A stretch of DNA of 5,556 bases from Alphaproteobacteria bacterium (GTDB taxonomy: Bacteria; Pseudomonadota; Alphaproteobacteria; Rhizobiales; Rhizobiaceae). The translations under genes and the position numbers were made by a program. Numbering within the stretch: position 1 is the stretch's first letter; every line of letters starts with the position of its first letter. The DNA lies in the NCBI GenBank assembly GCA_017308345.1, contig JAFKFE010000436.1, forward strand, positions 1 through 5,556. Reading direction: 5' to 3'. This document shows positions 1-4,884 of the stretch, in pieces. Under the pieces are notes generated by a model, which saw nothing but the letters and a program-made list of their open reading frames with translations, was not told where the DNA came from and did not search any database.

Positions 1-183
1 GCCGACTTCATCGGCCTCGACACCTGCCTGTCGATCATGCAGGTGCTGCATGACGGCCTGTCGGATTCGAAATACCGGCCCTGCCCGCTGCTGGTGAAAT
101 ATGTCGAGGCCGGCTGGCTCGGCCGCAAGACCGGGCGCGGCTTCTACGACTATCGCGGCGACCATCCGGTGCCGACGCGCTGA
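1..183 (+). CDS. hbd: 3-hydroxybutyryl-CoA dehydrogenase, C-terminal fragment (5' end outside window)
   Basis: Sixty codons read open from base 1 to a TGA at 181-183. The residues match the end of the 3-hydroxyacyl-CoA dehydrogenase C-terminal domain: GLDTC near the start, then [21 protein letters not shown] and GRGFYDY, which is the family's usual C-terminal signature. Known members are soluble cytoplasmic enzymes of about 290 residues that oxidise 3-hydroxybutyryl-CoA to acetoacetyl-CoA with NAD(P)+, in beta-oxidation or in butyrate and polyhydroxybutyrate metabolism. The NAD-binding Rossmann domain and the catalytic His/Glu pair lie upstream of the window and cannot be checked. The gene converges on the cyclase gene, with 24 bases between the two stop codons. 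Nothing in the window links it to the other genes. A longer bifunctional 3-hydroxyacyl-CoA dehydrogenase is less likely, because the protein ends directly after the signature. Confidence 0.9.
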   Translation, partial: ADFIGLDTCLSIMQVLHDGLSDSKYRPCPLLVKYVEAGWLGRKTGRGFYDYRGDHPVPTR

Positions 184-207
184 TCTTTTTCCGGTTGAGC
201 GCCTAAT

Positions 208-2214
208 TCAGGACGCCGCAGCGAGCGGCGGATGCGTCGCGCGGTCTTTCGAATTTTCGTCGGACGAAACCTCGTCGGGCGCCGCGGAAACGCAGCCGCG
301 GCCCGCCGCCTTGGCGGCATAGCAGGCGGCGTCGGCGCGGGCGATGATCTCGTCCGCTTCGCCGCTATCGGCGCGGATCGGCGCAAGCCCGATGCTGGCG
401 CCGATTGAATGCGGGCGGCCGTCCCAGCTGAAATCGAGGTTGCAGATGGCGTCGATGATCGAGCGCGCCGCGATCGGCCCGCGCGCCGCGGCAGCCGATC
501 GGAGGATAACGGCGAACTCGTCGCCGCCGAGCCGGGCGACAATGTCTTCCGGACCAAGCGCGTAGCGCAGGGTGTCGGCCACGCGCTTGAGCAGCGCGTC
601 GCCCGCGGCATGGCCGCCGGTGTCGTTGACGGCCTTGAAGTGGTCGAGGTCGACGAACATGAACTGATGCTCGCCGCCATTGAGGCGGCACAGATCGACC
701 AGTTCCTCCATCGTGCGGATGAAGCTCGAGCGGTTGGCGAGCCCGGTCAGCGCGTCATGGGCGGCGGCGTGGGCCAGTTGGCGCTGCAGGGCGCGCGCGT
801 CGGTAAAATCCTGGAAGACGATGACCAGACCGCAGAACTCGTCGCGGTCGTTCATGATCGGCGACACCACCTGGCGGATGCTGCAGCGCGTATCGTCGCG
901 CCGCACGAGGACCGCGCGCGTGTTGTGGTCGCAGCGAGGCCGCTCGCTCGCCGAAGGGCGCGTCAAGCCGATCCTCTGTCCGCTCTCCTCGTCGACCGCC
1001 CAGTAGACATGGCCGAGCACCTTTCCCAAGGCATCGCCGACATCAACGCCGGTGAGGTTTTCGGCGACAGGGTTCATGAAGGTGATGCGGTTGGCCGCAT
1101 CCGTGCAGATCACGGCGTCGCCGGTCGACTGAAGCGTCACATTGAGACGCTCCTTCTCGTCGGCCAGCATTGCCGCCGAGACCATCAGGCGCGCCTCGGC
1201 CTCCTTGCGCTCAGTGATATCGGTCAGGCTGCCGATGGCCCTGATCAGCCGGCCCTCCGCGTCGCGCTCGATCGCCTTGCCGCGGTCGAGTATCCAGACC
1301 CAGTGGCCGTCCTTGTGCCGCATCCGGAACTCGGCTTCGAAAAACGGCGTTTCGCCGGCAAGATGCGCGCGGTCCGCTTCGGCGACGCGTTCCTGGTCGT
1401 CGGGATGGATCATGGTCAGCCAGCGGTCCGGATCGCCGTCGAGCTCGCCATCGGCGTAGCCCAGCATCTCCACCCAGGTTTCGGAGTAGGTCGTCCCCCC
1501 TTTGCGCATATCGAGGCTCCAGACACCTTGCCCGGCGCCGGAGAGCGCGAAGTTCCACCGGGTCTCGGCCTCGGCTATGCGCGCCTCGGCCTGTTTGCGA
1601 GCGTCGACGTCCTCGATCTGCGACACCAGGTAAAGCGGCTTGCCGGTGTCCTCGTCGCGGATGACCGAGCCGGCGAGCTGCGCCCAGACCGGGGTGCCGT
1701 CCTTCCTGAGGTAGCGCTTTTCGAAATGGTAGGAGCTGATCCTGCCCTCCTTCACGCTCAGCATCGTCTCGTGGCCGATCGACAGATCGTCCGGATGCGT
1801 GATCTGCGGGAAGGTCAGCGCCTCGATCTCCGCGCGGCTGTAGCCCAGCATGGCGGCGAAGGCGGGGTTGGCCTGCTGGATGCGCCCGTCGAGGCCGACA
1901 ATGGCGACGCCGATCGCCGAATCCTCCATGGCGCGGCGGAAGCGCTGCTCGCTCTCGGCGATCTGGCGGCGGTCATCGACGATGCGGTGAATGAACAGCG
2001 CCGACAAGGACAGCGTCGCCGCCGTGATCGCGGCTGAAATCTCCAGGCAGAGCTTCAACGCATCGGCGCCAAGTTCGAGGCGGGGCAACAGGATCGCTAC
2101 GGCGGCGGCAACCAGCCCGACCGCCAGCAGGCCCCGCGCGGCGTACCTGTCGGCACCAAGCCCTTTCCAGTTCAACCACGCCACGATGCGATCCCACCCA
2201 ACACGCAACTGCAC
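208..2214 (-). CDS. Membrane-anchored PAS-PAS-PAS-GGDEF diguanylate cyclase (DgcE-like C-terminal half)
   Basis: A 668-residue protein predicted to make c-di-GMP from two GTP at the inner membrane. Two hydrophobic segments (about 27-43 and 54-76) are joined by only about ten residues, so there is no real periplasmic sensor domain. Three PAS domains follow: about 86-206 (HPDD at 140-143, KDG at 171-173), 218-335 (HPDD at 270-273, KDG at 301-303, ending in ITERKEAE) and 352-475. Helical linkers rich in Ala/Glu/Arg join them. The GGDEF domain spans about 480-642: DALTGLANR at 487-495, metal-ligand D522 in VDLDHFK, GGDEF at 563-567. PAS3 plus GGDEF closely resembles E. coli DgcE from memory, but DgcE's multi-span MASE1 sensor is absent here and no EAL domain follows. 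The I-site position (554-557) reads GPED, so the RxxD arginine is missing. The GTG at 2214 is the first possible start after the upstream in-frame stop; its ribosome site is weak. PAS ligand unknown; it could be redox, light or a small molecule. Confidence 0.93.
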   Translation of the reverse strand: MQLRVGWDRIVAWLNWKGLGADRYAARGLLAVGLVAAAVAILLPRLELGADALKLCLEISAAITAATLSLSALFIHRIVDDRRQIAESEQRFRRAMEDSAIGVAIVGLDGRIQQANPAFAAMLGYSRAEIEALTFPQITHPDDLSIGHETMLSVKEGRISSYHFEKRYLRKDGTPVWAQLAGSVIRDEDTGKPLYLVSQIEDVDARKQAEARIAEAETRWNFALSGAGQGVWSLDMRKGGTTYSETWVEMLGYADGELDGDPDRWLTMIHPDDQERVAEADRAHLAGETPFFEAEFRMRHKDGHWVWILDRGKAIERDAEGRLIRAIGSLTDITERKEAEARLMVSAAMLADEKERLNVTLQSTGDAVICTDAANRITFMNPVAENLTGVDVGDALGKVLGHVYWAVDEESGQRIGLTRPSASERPRCDHNTRAVLVRRDDTRCSIRQVVSPIMNDRDEFCGLVIVFQDFTDARALQRQLAHAAAHDALTGLANRSSFIRTMEELVDLCRLNGGEHQFMFVDLDHFKAVNDTGGHAAGDALLKRVADTLRYALGPEDIVARLGGDEFAVILRSAAAARGPIAARSIIDAICNLDFSWDGRPHSIGASIGLAPIRADSGEADEIIARADAACYAAKAAGRGCVSAAPDEVSSDENSKDRATHPPLAAAS

Positions 2215-2281
2215 GTTGCCACAACCCTGGCGGATCGGTTTTAAGGAATGGTTGCGTGGACGGTGGCGATCACTCCGACAA

Positions 2282-2299
2282 CCGGCAAACGATTGCCGG
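2282..2299. repeat. Perfect 7-bp inverted repeat with 4-base loop in the nrsF-cyclase gap
   Basis: CCGGCAA (2282-2288) and TTGCCGG (2293-2299) are exact reverse complements around the loop ACGA. It lies in the 122-base gap (2215-2336) between the nrsF stop and the cyclase start, both on the minus strand. No T-tract follows the hairpin on either strand, so it is not a canonical intrinsic terminator. It could be an operator, an RNA-processing or stability hairpin between nrsF and the cyclase, or a factor-dependent pause site. I see no convincing sigma-70 promoter for the cyclase in the rest of this gap. Confidence 0.5.
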
Positions 2300-2336
2300 C
2301 ATGATTAAGGGACCGTTTCGAAAATCGCCCCGACGG

Positions 2337-2975
2337 TTACCAGCGCACGAAAAGCCGCCCGCCGATGGCGCCGAGCAACGTGAGGAAGGCGATCGCCATC
2401 GTATACCAGGTGGCGACGAAGAGCGGCGAGTCGTCGAAGCAATGCGCGGCGTAGAAGGTTGCCGCGACTCCGCCCGCGAGCAGGCCGGCGGCCGCGCCCG
2501 CAAGCACCGGCCGCGTCGGCGCGCCATGACGCAGCGCTGCGAGAAGGATGGCAAGCGGCCCGATGCCGATCAGCGGGATGAAGGTCAGGCAGATGTACCA
2601 ATTGGTGCCGACAAGGCGCCTGCCCCATTCGGCGGAGGGCACGGCGAACAGTTCCAGAACAACGGCGATGGCGACCAGAAGCGGCGCGACGACCATCCAG
2701 GCAGATGCCCGGGCTGTCGACGCGCCCGGCGTCGACAAGACTCGAATCAGGGTAAAGGCGCTGGCGGCGAGCGCCGCCGTGAAGACGAATTTGGAAAGGA
2801 AGCGCATCGTGTGCATGGCCGGCATGATGTCGGGGCGCGGACCAATGGTCGCAAAGAAAACCACCGCCGCGATCATTGCCGCCACGCCGACCGCCAGCCA
2901 CCAGGCCTTGCCCATCGGCATCGCCTTGTCGCGGGCATCCGCGTCGAGCGCCTTGATGAGATCTTCTGTCCTCAT
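2337..2975 (-). CDS. nrsF: NrsF-type anti-sigma factor, DUF1109, six-span membrane protein
   Basis: A 212-residue protein, the usual size for DUF1109. A short charged N-terminal part (MRTEDLIKALDAD) is followed by six hydrophobic segments at about 24-44, 60-80, 92-113, 125-148, 156-177 and 184-207. In Caulobacter crescentus the family member NrsF inhibits the ECF sigma factor SigF until heavy metals such as chromium or cadmium act on it, and two conserved cysteines are needed. Exactly two cysteines occur here, C129 (NWYICLTF) and C179 (AAHCFDDS). The ATG at 2975 is chosen over upstream in-frame starts because those lie inside the sigma gene, because the family begins with this kind of short charged segment, and because the sigma stop TGA (2979-2977) is separated from this ATG by a single C. 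That spacing implies translational coupling and near-stoichiometric synthesis of the pair. Assignment rests on topology, the cysteine pair and the partner gene. Confidence 0.88.
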   Translation of the reverse strand: MRTEDLIKALDADARDKAMPMGKAWWLAVGVAAMIAAVVFFATIGPRPDIMPAMHTMRFLSKFVFTAALAASAFTLIRVLSTPGASTARASAWMVVAPLLVAIAVVLELFAVPSAEWGRRLVGTNWYICLTFIPLIGIGPLAILLAALRHGAPTRPVLAGAAAGLLAGGVAATFYAAHCFDDSPLFVATWYTMAIAFLTLLGAIGGRLFVRW

Positions 2976-2976
2976 G

Positions 2977-3513
2977 TCACCGTTGTCCGAACCTCTTGGC
3001 GATCGCTGCGAGGCCGCGATGCAGCGACACGCGCACCGCCGTCTCGCTGATGCCCAGCTTGCTCGCCGTCTCGCCGATCGAATGGCCATCGACCGAGATC
3101 GAGGAGACCACCGAGCGTTGCGCGGGCGGCAAGCCGTCGAGCGCCCGGTTGATGTCGCGCTCGCTGACCGTCTCCGGCTCCGGCTCGGCGAAGGTTTCGG
3201 CGATCTCGTCGATCTCGACCTCGATGCGGCGTCCGCGCCGGCGAAACGCGTCGATCAGCTTGAAGCGCGCGATCGCGAAGACCCACGGCAACACCGGCGC
3301 GTCCATCCGCCAAGTATGACGTTTCACGTGAATGGCCAGCAAGGTTTCCTGCACGACATCCTCGGGGTCGACCCCGCCCTGAACGACCTTGCGCCGGACA
3401 AAGCCGCGAACGAGGGCGGCTATCCGGTGCAGAAAGTCGGCATAAGCCCTTTCATCTCCCGCGATCGCGGCCCTGAGCAGCCGGGAGAGTTCGGCCTCGT
3501 CCTTGCCGGTCAC
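2977..3513 (-). CDS. sigF: ECF RNA polymerase sigma factor, SigF/NrsF-associated type
   Basis: A 178-residue ECF sigma factor that directs RNA polymerase to stress promoters. The sigma-2 region covers about 20-92, with the core-binding and -10-recognition stretch DPEDVVQETLLAIH at 49-62 and WVFAIARFKLIDAFRRR at 77-93. After an acidic linker (97-118), sigma-4 covers about 119-173, with LDGLPPAQRSVV at 125-136 and a helix-turn-helix in the ETASKLGISETAVRVSLHRG segment. No extra C-terminal domain is present. The start is GTG at 3513: an in-frame TAG lies three codons upstream and no other start codon is well placed before M70. It overlaps nothing and is followed after one base by its predicted inhibitor nrsF. 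A probable promoter recognised by the sigma factor itself lies just upstream, so positive autoregulation is likely. The name is by analogy with Caulobacter SigF; the ECF family is certain, the subgroup rests on the DUF1109 partner and the promoter motif. Confidence 0.92.
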   Translation of the reverse strand: MTGKDEAELSRLLRAAIAGDERAYADFLHRIAALVRGFVRRKVVQGGVDPEDVVQETLLAIHVKRHTWRMDAPVLPWVFAIARFKLIDAFRRRGRRIEVEIDEIAETFAEPEPETVSERDINRALDGLPPAQRSVVSSISVDGHSIGETASKLGISETAVRVSLHRGLAAIAKRFGQR

Positions 3514-3520
3514 AAGAGTC

Positions 3521-3527
3521 TACCCCC
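3521..3527 (-). promoter_or_regulatory. Ribosome binding site of the ECF sigma gene
   Basis: On the minus strand GGGGGTA (3527-3521) lies seven bases before the GTG at 3513. It is the only purine-rich stretch nearby and supports the GTG start. It lies almost at the expected transcription start of the ECF promoter at 3532-3557, so the leader would be only about 11-14 bases long. Confidence 0.5.
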
Positions 3528-3531
3528 GATG

Positions 3532-3557
3532 TTCGCGTCTCGGCCCTGGTTTGTTAC
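3532..3557 (-). promoter_or_regulatory. Probable autoregulated ECF (SigF-type) promoter of sigF-nrsF
   Basis: On the minus strand GTAACA (3557-3552) is followed after exactly 16 bases by CGAA (3535-3532), ending 18 bases before the sigma gene's GTG. The AAC-containing -35 is typical of ECF sigma factors, and the whole closely fits the GTAACC-N16-CGAA motif that I recall for Caulobacter SigF; the one difference is the last -35 base. Position directly in front of the sigma gene makes autoregulation the natural reading. The motif is seen; function is inferred. Confidence 0.65.
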
Positions 3558-3644
3558 GTGGCCGGCGAAATAATGTCCAAGCCAAACTACCGCAAAATCA
3601 CGAAAGTGTGCGGCATGGCGACGGATTGAAGCAGCGTCACAATG

Positions 3645-3672
3645 TTGACTAAGATAATCAGGTATTGATAGG
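3645..3672 (+). promoter_or_regulatory. Candidate core promoter of fbpA
   Basis: TTGACT (3645-3650) matches five of six bases of a housekeeping -35 element. With a 16-base spacer it faces GATAGG (3667-3672), a poor -10. An alternative is that GATAAT (3653-3658), five of six to the -10 consensus, is the real -10, with TTGAAG (3626-3631) as an over-distant -35. Either choice places the iron operator at 3646-3660 over a core element. Which one is used cannot be decided from sequence. Confidence 0.35.
3646..3660. promoter_or_regulatory. Probable iron-responsive operator (IRO box, RirA type) of fbpA
   Basis: The bases TGACTAAGATAATCA form TGA-N9-TCA, the iron-responsive operator motif described for RirA in Rhizobium. 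The dyad extends inward, with five of seven half-site positions symmetric (TGAnTA against TAnTCA). It lies 58 bases before the fbpA ATG and overlaps both candidate core elements, so a bound repressor would block initiation. RirA is an iron-sulphur repressor of iron-uptake genes in iron-replete cells, which fits the gene downstream. A flanking GTCA-N6-TGAC repeat (3636-3649) overlaps it. The six specified bases alone are a weak signal; the context raises confidence. Confidence 0.55.
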
Positions 3673-3705
3673 AGCAGCCCCGTAGTGCCCCCTGTCTCCA
3701 GATTT

Positions 3706-3710
3706 GAGGA
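3706..3710 (+). promoter_or_regulatory. Ribosome binding site deciding the fbpA start
   Basis: GAGGA (3706-3710) stands eight bases before the ATG at 3719. A TTG at 3704 is also in frame but overlaps this site, so the ATG, which directly begins a normal signal peptide, is the start. Confidence 0.8.
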
Positions 3711-3718
3711 CGATATCG

Positions 3719-4723
3719 ATGAAGATTGCCCTTTCCACGCTCGCCGGCGCCGCCCTGGCGCTTGGCCTCATCGCCGGCCCGGCCATGGCCGAGGAACAAG
3801 GTATCATCGTCTACAACGCCCAGCATGAGAGCCTCGCCAAGGAATGGGCGGCGGGCTTCACCAAGGAAACCGGCATCAAGGTCACGCTGCGCAACGGCGG
3901 CGACAGCGATTTCTCCAACCAGATCGTCGCCGAGGGCGCGGCCTCGCCCGCCGATGTTTTCCTGACAGAGAATTCGCCGGCGATGGCGATGGTCGAAGCT
4001 GCCGGCCTGTTCGCCCCGGTCGATGCCGACACCCTCGCCCAGGTTCCGCAGGAATACCAGCCGTCGAGCGGCAAGTGGGTGGGCGTCGCCGCCCGCAGCA
4101 CCGTCTTTGCCTATAACAAGGACAAGCTGAAGGAAGACCAGTTGCCCAAGTCCCTCGTCGACCTCGCCGATCCGAGCTGGAAGGGCCGCTGGGCCGCCTC
4201 GCCGTCCGGCGCCGACTTCCAGGCCATCGTCAGCGCCCTGCTGCAGCTCAAGGGCGAGGCCGCCACCGCCGACTGGCTGAAGGCGATGAAGGAGAATTTC
4301 ACCGCCTACAAGGGCAACAGCACGGTGATGAAGGCGGTCAATGCCGGCGAGATCGACGGCGGCGTGATCTACCACTATTACTGGTTCGGCGATCAGGCCA
4401 AGACCGGCGAGAACAGCAAGAATGTCGGCCTGCACTATTTCAAGAACCAGGATCCGGGTGCCTTCGTTTCGGTGTCGGGCGGCGGCGTGCTGGCCTCCAG
4501 CAAGCATCAGAAGGAAGCCCAGGCGTTCCTGAAGTGGGTGACCGGCAAGGGCGGCCAGGACGTGCTGAAGAATGGTACGTCCTACGAATATGCGATCGGC
4601 AAGGGGGCCGAGTCCAACCCGAAGCTGGTGCCGCTGACCGATCTGCAGGCCCCGAAAGTCGATCCGGCGACGCTGAATTCCAAGAAGGTCATCGACCTGA
4701 TGACGCAAGCCGGCTTGCTTTAG
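3719..4723 (+). CDS. fbpA: Periplasmic ferric-iron-binding protein of an iron ABC transporter (FbpA/FutA/AfuA family)
   Basis: A 334-residue precursor. A signal peptide covers 1-24: MK, a hydrophobic core (ALSTLAGAALALGLIAG) and cleavage after AMA, giving a mature protein starting EEQGIIVYNAQH. It captures Fe3+ in the periplasm and delivers it to the membrane permease. The residues that bind iron in Haemophilus FbpA all align by eye: H36 in VYNAQH (H9 of the mature Haemophilus protein), E84 in FLTEN (E57), and the tyrosine pair Y220-Y221 in YHYYW (Y195-Y196). Other family stretches are PADVFLTE at 77-84, DPSWKGRW at 151-158 and NQDPGAFVSVSGG at 243-255. Length is normal and there is no break. 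It is first in the operon, with an iron-type operator upstream and a strong terminator after it, before the permease gene. A phosphonate or thiamine binding protein is unlikely given the intact His/Glu/Tyr-Tyr set. Confidence 0.95.
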   Translation: MKIALSTLAGAALALGLIAGPAMAEEQGIIVYNAQHESLAKEWAAGFTKETGIKVTLRNGGDSDFSNQIVAEGAASPADVFLTENSPAMAMVEAAGLFAPVDADTLAQVPQEYQPSSGKWVGVAARSTVFAYNKDKLKEDQLPKSLVDLADPSWKGRWAASPSGADFQAIVSALLQLKGEAATADWLKAMKENFTAYKGNSTVMKAVNAGEIDGGVIYHYYWFGDQAKTGENSKNVGLHYFKNQDPGAFVSVSGGGVLASSKHQKEAQAFLKWVTGKGGQDVLKNGTSYEYAIGKGAESNPKLVPLTDLQAPKVDPATLNSKKVIDLMTQAGLL

Positions 4724-4755
4724 TTCGCGTTCGTCCTAAAAGGGCAAACGACCGT

Positions 4756-4796
4756 GCTCCCGCGGGACTTCGCTTCCGTGGGAGCGCTTTTGTTTT
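4756..4796 (+). terminator. Rho-independent terminator or attenuator between fbpA and fbpB
   Basis: GCTCCCGCGG (4756-4765) pairs with CCGTGGGAGC (4776-4785) in a 10-bp stem with one G-T wobble and a 10-base loop containing CTTCG. GCTTTTGTTTT (4786-4796) follows directly. It begins 32 bases after the fbpA stop. Since the iron permease gene lies just beyond in the same direction and no clear promoter is visible between, partial read-through is likely, giving more binding protein than permease, a common arrangement in such operons. Confidence 0.88.
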
Positions 4797-4800
4797 GGAG

Positions 4801-4884
4801 ATGGCCTCGTCGATGACGATCATCTGCGTTCGCGGGCGCGTCCGCGGTTCATCACGTCGCGTCCAGGCGGCATATTTCGACTGA
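4801..4884 (+). CDS. Possible 27-codon upstream ORF overlapping the fbpB start
   Basis: Directly after the terminator T-tract, GGAG (4797-4800) precedes ATG at 4801, with a second in-frame ATG at 4813. The frame runs to TGA at 4882-4884, whose last base is the first base of the fbpB ATG (TGATG). The predicted peptide begins [14 protein letters not shown] and is basic, with five arginines. GGAG abuts the first ATG, too close for efficient use, but is about 12 bases from the second. Translation of this frame could couple to fbpB, which has a poor ribosome site of its own. No family is recognised and chance is quite possible. Confidence 0.25.
   Translation: MASSMTIICVRGRVRGSSRRVQAAYFD

Noticed and set aside
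177..202. Possible bidirectional terminator between the convergent hbd and cyclase genes (GCGCT ... AGCGC).
   Set aside because: The stem is only 5 bp with a 16-base loop and includes the hbd stop; there is a short T run inside the loop but none after the stem. Too weak to call.
409..2037. A 542-codon open frame on the plus strand, antisense to the cyclase gene.
   Set aside because: It is the shadow of a GC-rich gene in the opposite frame. Its translation is low-complexity with no recognisable domain, while the minus-strand frame carries clear PAS and GGDEF motifs.
2976..3089. Longer nrsF reading with 38 extra N-terminal residues starting at 3089.
   Set aside because: The extension lies inside the sigma-4 coding region, is an arginine/alanine-rich frame shadow, and is not part of the DUF1109 fold.
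2548..3573. A 341-codon plus-strand frame across nrsF and sigF.
   Set aside because: The minus-strand pair explains the region fully; the plus-strand translation is repetitive in Arg/Ala/Asp and has no domain.
3561..3600. Housekeeping promoter for sigF on the minus strand (CATTAT as -10 around 3572-3577).
   Set aside because: No acceptable -35 sits at 16-18 bases, so it is not supported, although a basal promoter for the sigma gene could exist here.
3587..4708. A 373-codon open frame on the minus strand, antisense to fbpA.
   Set aside because: It lies opposite an unmistakable iron-binding protein gene, has no family features, and would run through the fbpA promoter and signal peptide. It is a codon-bias shadow.
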